NCBI GenBank assembly: GCA_004335635.1 | Contig: QAXH01004360.1 | Span: 41,872 to 52,175 of the forward strand | Source of the DNA: Chloromonas sp. AAM2 | Taxonomy: Eukaryota > Chlorophyta > Chlorophyceae > Chlamydomonadales > Chlamydomonadaceae | Length of the DNA stretch: 10,304 nucleotides | Reading direction: 5' to 3' | Shown: positions 4,121-10,304 of the stretch, one piece after another | Position numbering within the stretch: position 1 is the stretch's first letter | Layout of the letters: each line of letters begins with the position of its first letter | The notes under the pieces: model-generated | Seen by the model: only the letters and a program-made list of their open reading frames with translations | What the model was told of the DNA's origin: nothing | The model's database searches: none | Made by a program: the position numbers and the translations under genes

Positions 4121-7087
4121 TTATTTATCTCTGGGTATAGTGATTATAAACGTGGTTCCATTTTCATTCAGGATAGTAACTTTTCCTTTTAATTGACTCG
4201 TCAACGAATGGATTAAAGTAATCCCAAGGGATGATCTTTTTTTAAGAATCACATCTTCGGAGTGTCCTAATCCATCATCTCTAACTTTCAATCGATATTT
4301 ATTGCCCACATATGGCCTAAACGTAACCCAAATATTTCCTCTACTCATACCATTGAAGGCATGCTCATAGCAGTTACTTATAAGTTCATTTAAAATCAGT
4401 CCACAAGGAATGGCCGTATTTACGCTCAGAGATTCAGACCTGATATCTAAATGCAAATTTATTTCCTGATCTTCTGCCTTTATGGAGGAAGAAATTCGTT
4501 CAATCAAGTCTTCTGAAAATCCTTTGAAATCTATGTTAGTTAGGGCATCATTTTGATACAACTTTTCATGGATAGAGGACATTGTTTGAATTCTAAGCTT
4601 ACTATTCTCAATAGCTGATTTAGCTTGCTCATCATTTATCTTATAGCCCTGTAAATCAAGCAGGCCAGAAATGATCGCCATGTTATTTTTTACACGATGA
4701 TGAATTTCTTTCAGCAACAACTCTTTTTCATCAAGGGCACTTCGCAATTCAACCGTTCTTTTTTCGACCATATCCCCTAATTTCCTTTTCTCAGAGTACA
4801 TTAGAATCACCCTGAAATTTAGATATAGCAACCCAATAATGAACACTGTAGAAAGTATTATAAACCACGCTGTATTCCAGAAGGGCTTTTCAATTTCAAA
4901 CATAGCCAACCGGACAGGTTCCCCCCAGCCCGACTGTATACTCTTGGTTTGAACCTCCAGCTGATAGGTACCGGGGTTTAAATTGGTGTAGTTAATATCA
5001 GGTAATCCAAATTTTTTATTCCATTCTGACTCAAATCCAAGTAAACGATATTTAAAGAAAACGCGATTGGGATGTTCGAAATACAACGAACCAATTTTGA
5101 AGGTCAAATTGTTTTTATTGTACCTAAGGCGTGGTTTTTCCATGGTTTCAATATCAAAAAGCTCACCATTTATTCTAAATTCCTGAATAAAAGGTGTTGG
5201 TGCAGTTTGTATTTCCGGGGAGTCTTTACCCTCGTATTTAATGAGGCCGTTGGTGAAAGAGCCAAACCAAAAATTTCCTTTTTTATCACGAAGTGAGGCT
5301 AGATAATTCATCTCTATTCCTTTGCCATAATCTTGTAGCGGGAAAAACAAACCATTAATAACATTCACGCTATCGTCTGGCAACGAATCTCTGAAATGGA
5401 AGTGAAGCCCCCCGCTGGTGCCCTGCCAAATATTACCTTCATCATCGAATTCCAAAAACTGAGTTTCGCGTAAAAAAGGTGCGTCCAACACATAATTTGA
5501 TACAGCTTCAAGCTGATTATTATCCCTAAAAAATAGCTTGGAAAATCCGCTGTTGGTCCCAACCCAAAACGAACTATCCGGTGATTGAGTTATGAAATTA
5601 AAACCCGTTCCTCTTATGCCATCCTCAAATGAATATGTATGTATTGTATCGCTTTCAATGTTATTAATACCCTCATCACTTACCGCCCAAATACGGCCTG
5701 AAAAATCTTTATATAACGACCAAATAAAGTCATCAACCAATCCATCATTTGTAGAGTAGGTTTTGAAATCATCATTGGTATACTGCAACAAACCAGATTC
5801 GGTCGCAAACCATATTCTATTGCCATCAACCAGCAGATCCTGAACAGGCCACGAACTGAGTCCTATTTTTTGATCGAAATCAGTAAAACGCTGTCCGTCG
5901 AATTCAACTATTTGCGAATTACTATTCAATATTAAAAGATTACCGTTTGGTAGAGGTTCAATATCCCATACTTCCTGGTAATCAACCACATTTTCAGGAA
6001 TAGAATAATGCTCTGAACTTCCATCTTCCCTGAATTTTGTCACCCCAAATTCAGTACCCAACCACAAAAATCCCTCATGTTCTATTATCGAGTTTACAGA
6101 TTCCCCAAATAAATATTCGGGTTCATTATAAATGCGCAGATGTTTATTCCGTAGAATACTCACCCCGTTTCCATTCGTTGCTACCCAAACCCGTCCTTCA
6201 TTATCTTCATATAGACTATAAACGTAATTAGAGCTTAACCCTCCTTGTTTGTTAATATGAATGTATTCTTCATTTTGGTATAAGTATACTCCATTCCTTT
6301 CTGTAGCAATCCATATCGTACCTTTTTGATCAACTAAAACAAAAAAAACATATCCTAATTCTTTTCCATTAATTGACTGCACAGATTTCCATGCACTCCC
6401 ATCATAGACAGACACTCCATTGCTTGTTGAGGCCCAGATATTTCCAAGTTTATCTTCTGCAAAATTATAAACTGATTCACCACTCAACCCGTCTTCTGTC
6501 GTAAAAACCCGGATTGTATCTGATTTCATGACAGCAATGCCATACCACGTACCTATCCATATCTCATCAGGTGAACGGTGATATATATTCCAGGTATAAT
6601 TTGATGGTAATCCCTCTTCCGATGTTACACGATTCAGATTCTCTCCATCCCAAATAAAAATTCCCTGTCCGTATGTTGAAAACCATAATCGACCATCTTG
6701 AGATTCTGAAATATCTACTACGGTAAGAGAGTCTAGTGCATTTAATTCTGACAGATACTCCATACTGTCTTTTTTAAAAATACCTACTCCCGCTTCTTCC
6801 ATTGAAACCCAAAGTTGATTATCGGAATCAAAAAATAAGGTGGAAATTAAGTTATTCCGCAGTCCATACCTGGTATCGAAGATTTCACTTTCCGTTCCAT
6901 TAAATTGAACAAGTCCCTCATAAGTTGATAGCCAGATCAACCCATCTTCATCCTGTACTAAATCCCCGATTTGTCCTGCTGGCAACCCTTCATTCGTCGA
7001 TATTTTTTTAATATCGAAGGTTTGGGCCGATCCGGCTCCCCACCATAAGAGGGAAAAATATGCTAATAATAGAATTTTCTTATTCAC
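4121..7087 (-). CDS. Periplasmic-propeller sensor histidine kinase (Reg_prop - Y_Y_Y - TM - HisKA_2 - HATPase_c)
   Basis: The protein has 988 residues. A signal peptide (about 1-21, cleaved after GAGSA) is followed by 14 propeller repeats with GLxxxxVxxLxxDxxGxxWxxTxxGxxxxxG spacing (about 28-630), enough for two seven-bladed propellers. A Y_Y_Y domain (about 650-728) and a single membrane helix (about 740-760) come next. The cytoplasmic part has the HisKA_2 motif EIHHRVKNN (794-802), an ATPase N-box LNELISNCYEHAF (899-911), DDGLG (937-941) and a later SSLGITL box. It should sense a periplasmic ligand, possibly a polymer or its breakdown products as in Bacteroides relatives, and autophosphorylate. 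No receiver or DNA-binding domain is present, so a separate response regulator, not in the window, is needed. The start is GTG at 7087. An in-frame TAG five codons upstream excludes a longer form, and the signal peptide fits this start. Confidence 0.95.
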   Translation of the reverse strand: MNKKILLLAYFSLLWWGAGSAQTFDIKKISTNEGLPAGQIGDLVQDEDGLIWLSTYEGLVQFNGTESEIFDTRYGLRNNLISTLFFDSDNQLWVSMEEAGVGIFKKDSMEYLSELNALDSLTVVDISESQDGRLWFSTYGQGIFIWDGENLNRVTSEEGLPSNYTWNIYHRSPDEIWIGTWYGIAVMKSDTIRVFTTEDGLSGESVYNFAEDKLGNIWASTSNGVSVYDGSAWKSVQSINGKELGYVFFVLVDQKGTIWIATERNGVYLYQNEEYIHINKQGGLSSNYVYSLYEDNEGRVWVATNGNGVSILRNKHLRIYNEPEYLFGESVNSIIEHEGFLWLGTEFGVTKFREDGSSEHYSIPENVVDYQEVWDIEPLPNGNLLILNSNSQIVEFDGQRFTDFDQKIGLSSWPVQDLLVDGNRIWFATESGLLQYTNDDFKTYSTNDGLVDDFIWSLYKDFSGRIWAVSDEGINNIESDTIHTYSFEDGIRGTGFNFITQSPDSSFWVGTNSGFSKLFFRDNNQLEAVSNYVLDAPFLRETQFLEFDDEGNIWQGTSGGLHFHFRDSLPDDSVNVINGLFFPLQDYGKGIEMNYLASLRDKKGNFWFGSFTNGLIKYEGKDSPEIQTAPTPFIQEFRINGELFDIETMEKPRLRYNKNNLTFKIGSLYFEHPNRVFFKYRLLGFESEWNKKFGLPDINYTNLNPGTYQLEVQTKSIQSGWGEPVRLAMFEIEKPFWNTAWFIILSTVFIIGLLYLNFRVILMYSEKRKLGDMVEKRTVELRSALDEKELLLKEIHHRVKNNMAIISGLLDLQGYKINDEQAKSAIENSKLRIQTMSSIHEKLYQNDALTNIDFKGFSEDLIERISSSIKAEDQEINLHLDIRSESLSVNTAIPCGLILNELISNCYEHAFNGMSRGNIWVTFRPYVGNKYRLKVRDDGLGHSEDVILKKRSSLGITLIHSLTSQLKGKVTILNENGTTFIITIPRDK

Positions 7088-7251
7088 ACTAAGACTCTGC
7101 TAATTTCATGGGGTCTAAAATGATAAATTAATTTCCTTTTTAAAATTAATAGTTCTTTAGTAATAGCCTGAAAAAAATATGGTATTTAACACAATTAATT
7201 TTAAGTATCAGTATACTCAATTTATTTATTTCAATAACCAACCAAATTGAT
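7088..7251. promoter_or_regulatory. Divergent intergenic region between sensor kinase and amidohydrolase genes
   Basis: A 164-bp AT-rich gap between two divergent genes that must hold both start regions. On the + strand a TATACT hexamer at 7212-7217 is well placed as a -10 element for the amidohydrolase, but I see no matching -35. I found no exact Bacteroidota-type TAnnTTTG -7 element on either strand. The boundaries and function are inferred from gene orientation only. Confidence 0.4.
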
Positions 7252-10200
7252 ATGCGCTCTTTCTTACTTTTTTTGATTTCTGTATTAATCACTCTTCCTG
7301 CTTTTGCCCAGGATGGAGATTGGGATGTCACTGATCCCGACATCATGGGCGAATCTACTGAAGTGACCATTACCACTGATGAAGGCACCTGGATGAATTT
7401 GGATGTAAGTCCTGATGGCCAACACATTGTATTCGATCTTTTAGGTGATATCTTTCTGATGCCGATTGAAGGGGGCGATGCTGAGCTCCTGCGCGGTGGA
7501 CCAGCTTATGAAATTCAGCCTCGGTTCAGCCCGGACGGTTCTCAAATATTATTTACAAGTGATGCCGGTGGTGCTGATAACATCTGGATGATGGATGTAA
7601 ATGGGGAAAATGCCAAGCAAGTAACCCAGGAAAGTTTTCGGTTGTTGAATAATGCCGTCTGGACACCCGATGGGGAATATATCCTTGCCAAGAAACATTT
7701 TACTTCCACTCGTTCTTTGGGAGCAGGCGAAATCTGGATGTATCACAAATCTGGTGGAGCCGGTGTACAGTTGGTAGAAAAAGCCAATGAACAACAGGAT
7801 ATTGGCGAGCCTTGGGTTTCTCCGGATGGCCGATACGTGTATTACAGTCAGTCTGTCTATCCCGGCGGATATTTTCAGTATAATAAAGATCCAAATAGTC
7901 AGATCTATGTGATTCGCCGCTACGATCGAGAAGATGGGGACATTGAAACCGTGACCGGGGGCAACGGAGGAGCGATCAGGCCACAAATTTCACCCGATGG
8001 AGAAACACTCGCTTTTGTACGACGAGTTCGAACTAAATCTGTTTTATTTTTGCGTGATCTGGATACGGGGAGAGAATGGCCGGTGTATGAAAATCTCAGC
8101 AAAGACATGCAGGAAGCCTGGGCAATTTTTGGCCCCAATGCCAACTTCAACTGGTTGCCTGATAATCGACACATCGTGCTTTGGGCAAATGGAAAAATCA
8201 ATAAAATTGATACTCAAAACAGAACATCCGAAATCATCCCGTTTGAAGCCGAAGCCACCCATAACCTTGTTGAGGCCGTACGATTTAAGCAGGATGTAGC
8301 GCCAGATAAATTTCGCTCAAAGGCAGCCCGGCATCTTACCACTTCACCTGACGGAGATCGTGTGGTTTGGAATGCTGCCGGATATCTGTGGACTAAAGAA
8401 CTTCCCGACGGTACGCCTCAACGATTGACCAGCGGGACGGATTTTGAATTCGAGCCTGCATTTTCTCCCGATGGGCGCAAACTTGCCTACGTTACCTGGA
8501 GTGATGTGGACATGGGCGCCATCAACGTCATTGAATTTAACAGACGCGGAAATGCCGGTTCACCCCAAAAAATTACATCAGAAAAAGGTATTTATCGCGA
8601 ACCTTCATTTTCTGCGGATGGAAATAGCATCGTATTCCGAAAAGAAGATGGAAACGGTCAGCAGGGTTTTGTGCATACGCTAAACCCTGGGATTTACACT
8701 ATTTCAGCAACTGGTGGAGAAACTACCATGATCACCGACGAAGGTGCTTTCCCGCAATTCAGTCCTGATGGAGAACGCATTTATTATCAAACAGGTGGCT
8801 ATATTTTTGGAGCTATAGAAAAAGCATACAAGAGCGTGAATTTTCGGGGAGAAGATGAGATCATCCATTTCACCTCCAGCTATGGACATGAATTTGCTCC
8901 AAGTCCCGATGGCAAATGGATGGCTTTCTCTAATCTTCATAAAGTGTATTTAGCTCCCATCCCCAAAACAGGAAAAACCATTGAGCTAAATCCAGATACT
9001 AAAGCAATTCCCGTGAAAAAGATCTCAGAAGAAGCGGGCTATCACATGCATTGGTCAAACGATAGCGAGACCATCCACTGGACACTCGGTGAAGAATATT
9101 TTACGGTAGATTTGAAGGAAATCTTCGAATTTGTTGAGGGTGCGCCAGACGAACTTCCTGAAACTCCAGCTAACGAAATTAATCTTGGCCTCGATCTTGA
9201 GACTTATGTACCTGAGGGAATCGTTGCTTTCACTAATGCCCGAATTATCACCATTAATAATGAGAATGAAGTCATCGAAAAGGGAACGGTTGTTGTAGAA
9301 GGAAATCGCATTATTTCCGTAGGAACCAGCGTAGACGTTCCTACTGATGCAATGGTAGTTGACGCAACCGGCAAAACCATCATACCAGGAATCATCGATG
9401 TTCATGCGCATGCCGGGAATTTCCGGTTGGGAATAAGCCCTCAACAACAATGGGAATATTTTGCAAATCTGGCATACGGCATAACTACAATACACGACCC
9501 GTCTTCTAACTCAGAGATGATTTTCTCGCATTCTGAAGCCGTTCAAGCCGGACATATGGTGGGCCCAAGAATCTATTCTACCGGCGTTATTTTATATGGT
9601 GCGGATGGTTCCATCAAGGCGGAGATCAACAGCTATGAAGATGCTCTTTTTGCTCTGCAAAGAACCAAAGCGTGGGGCGCGTTTTCTGTTAAGAGCTACA
9701 ACCAGCCTCGCCGAAATCAGCGGCAGCAGGTCATCAAAGCCGCTAAGGAGTTGGATATGATGGTAATGCCTGAGGGCGGTTCAACTTTTACCCATAACAT
9801 GAGCATGATTTTAGACGGACATACCGGGATCGAACATAATATTCCCGTGGCACCGCTTTATAAAGATGTGATCGAACTTTGGGCCGCCAGTGATGTCGGG
9901 TACACGCCCACGCACGTGGTGAATTACGGCAGTAAGAGCGGGGAATATTACTGGTATCAAAAAACGAACGTTTGGGAAAATAAACGATTGCTTGAATTTA
10001 CTCCTCGAAGTGTGATCGACCCGCGTTCCCGGCACCGTGAGATGATTCCGGATGAAGAGTACGAAAACGGTCACATTCTCACCGCAGAATCCGATAAACT
10101 TCTTGCCGATGCAGGGGTGAAAGTTAACCTTGGAGGCCACGGTCAGCTTCAGGGACTTGGGGCACACTGGGAACTCTGGATGTTTGAACAGGGTGGAATG

Positions 10201-10304
10201 AGTAATATGGAAGCCTTGCGTGTGGCTACCATAAACGGAGCTTATTACCTGGGAATGGATCATGAATTAGGTTCCATCGAGGAAGGTAAACTTGCGGATC
10301 TGGT
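7252..10304 (+). CDS. Exported amidohydrolase with N-terminal TolB/PD40-type propeller (3' end outside window)
   Basis: The frame is open from the ATG at 7252 to the window end (1017 complete codons). I read it codon by codon up to about the HxH motif (9411) and checked segments beyond. A signal peptide (MRSFLLFLISVLITLPAFA, then Q) targets it to the periplasm or outer membrane. About eleven PD40-like repeats (SPDGxxIxF and variants) run from about residue 50 to 640 and form a beta-propeller. An amidohydrolase domain starts near residue 665: DVHAH gives the metal-binding His718 and His720, SVKSY has Lys814 as the likely carboxylated lysine, and His848 and His862 (EHN) are ligand candidates. 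The end shows EALRVATINGAYYLG and GSIEEGKLADL, typical of the closing part of the fold, so probably only a few dozen residues are missing. The usual metal-binding Asp position reads His963 (LGGH). The substrate is unknown; a hydrolase of peptide-like or cyclic amide compounds is plausible. Confidence 0.93.
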   Translation, partial: MRSFLLFLISVLITLPAFAQDGDWDVTDPDIMGESTEVTITTDEGTWMNLDVSPDGQHIVFDLLGDIFLMPIEGGDAELLRGGPAYEIQPRFSPDGSQILFTSDAGGADNIWMMDVNGENAKQVTQESFRLLNNAVWTPDGEYILAKKHFTSTRSLGAGEIWMYHKSGGAGVQLVEKANEQQDIGEPWVSPDGRYVYYSQSVYPGGYFQYNKDPNSQIYVIRRYDREDGDIETVTGGNGGAIRPQISPDGETLAFVRRVRTKSVLFLRDLDTGREWPVYENLSKDMQEAWAIFGPNANFNWLPDNRHIVLWANGKINKIDTQNRTSEIIPFEAEATHNLVEAVRFKQDVAPDKFRSKAARHLTTSPDGDRVVWNAAGYLWTKELPDGTPQRLTSGTDFEFEPAFSPDGRKLAYVTWSDVDMGAINVIEFNRRGNAGSPQKITSEKGIYREPSFSADGNSIVFRKEDGNGQQGFVHTLNPGIYTISATGGETTMITDEGAFPQFSPDGERIYYQTGGYIFGAIEKAYKSVNFRGEDEIIHFTSSYGHEFAPSPDGKWMAFSNLHKVYLAPIPKTGKTIELNPDTKAIPVKKISEEAGYHMHWSNDSETIHWTLGEEYFTVDLKEIFEFVEGAPDELPETPANEINLGLDLETYVPEGIVAFTNARIITINNENEVIEKGTVVVEGNRIISVGTSVDVPTDAMVVDATGKTIIPGIIDVHAHAGNFRLGISPQQQWEYFANLAYGITTIHDPSSNSEMIFSHSEAVQAGHMVGPRIYSTGVILYGADGSIKAEINSYEDALFALQRTKAWGAFSVKSYNQPRRNQRQQVIKAAKELDMMVMPEGGSTFTHNMSMILDGHTGIEHNIPVAPLYKDVIELWAASDVGYTPTHVVNYGSKSGEYYWYQKTNVWENKRLLEFTPRSVIDPRSRHREMIPDEEYENGHILTAESDKLLADAGVKVNLGGHGQLQGLGAHWELWMFEQGGMSNMEALRVATINGAYYLGMDHELGSIEEGKLADL

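Noticed and set aside
7549..7986. Minus-strand open frame of about 145 codons opposite the amidohydrolase gene
   Set aside because: The + strand frame has clear PD40 repeats here, and the antisense translation shows no recognisable domain. It is a shadow.
7997..8683. Plus-strand alternative-frame ORFs (7997-8299 and 8444-8683)
   Set aside because: Out of frame with the continuous propeller-amidohydrolase reading frame and without recognisable domains.
9811..10263. Minus-strand open frame of about 150 codons near the window end
   Set aside because: It lies opposite conserved amidohydrolase motifs (EHN, GGHGQ, EALRVATINGAYYLG) and has no family features of its own.

Overview
The window looks like chromosomal DNA of a Bacteroidota/Balneolota-type bacterium, possibly marine and related to Balneola or Gracilimonas. 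This rests on four observations: moderate GC with A/T-rich gene starts lacking clear Shine-Dalgarno sequences, a large periplasmic-propeller (Reg_prop/Y_Y_Y) histidine kinase, an exported TolB-like-propeller amidohydrolase, and a stand-alone four-helix-bundle (S23/IVP) gene. The genus is inference. The window ends inside a gene.

Positions 1-4120 (+ strand) hold a phenylacetate (paa) catabolic block: paaY (gamma-carbonic-anhydrase-like thioesterase), paaZ (bifunctional oxepin-CoA hydrolase/semialdehyde dehydrogenase) and an enoyl-CoA hydratase/isomerase. PaaZ opens the ring of oxepin-CoA and oxidises the resulting aldehyde. The hydratase/isomerase probably acts on a downstream CoA ester. PaaY probably clears dead-end CoA thioesters. 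The ring-activating and epoxidising genes (paaK, paaABCDE) are not in the window.

The block is interrupted by a repeat system. A 121-residue four-helix-bundle gene, markedly AT-richer than its neighbours, sits between paaZ and the hydratase. It is bracketed by a 35-bp inverted repeat (31 of 35 matching) built from tandem TCAGAAN heptamers. The same heptamers form an ORF-less inverted pair between paaY and paaZ. In both places the repeat supplies the last codons of the preceding ORF. The right arm also looks like an intrinsic terminator. This is the best candidate in the window for something poorly described.

Positions 4121-7087 (- strand) encode a 988-residue sensor kinase with 14 propeller repeats, a Y_Y_Y domain, one membrane segment and a HisKA_2/HATPase core. 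Its stop codon directly abuts that of the convergent hydratase. A 164-bp divergent intergenic region (7088-7251) separates it from an exported amidohydrolase (+ strand from 7252, cut by the window end) with an N-terminal PD40/TolB-like propeller. The kinase may sense something related to the hydrolase's substrate, but this is only inferred from their divergent arrangement.
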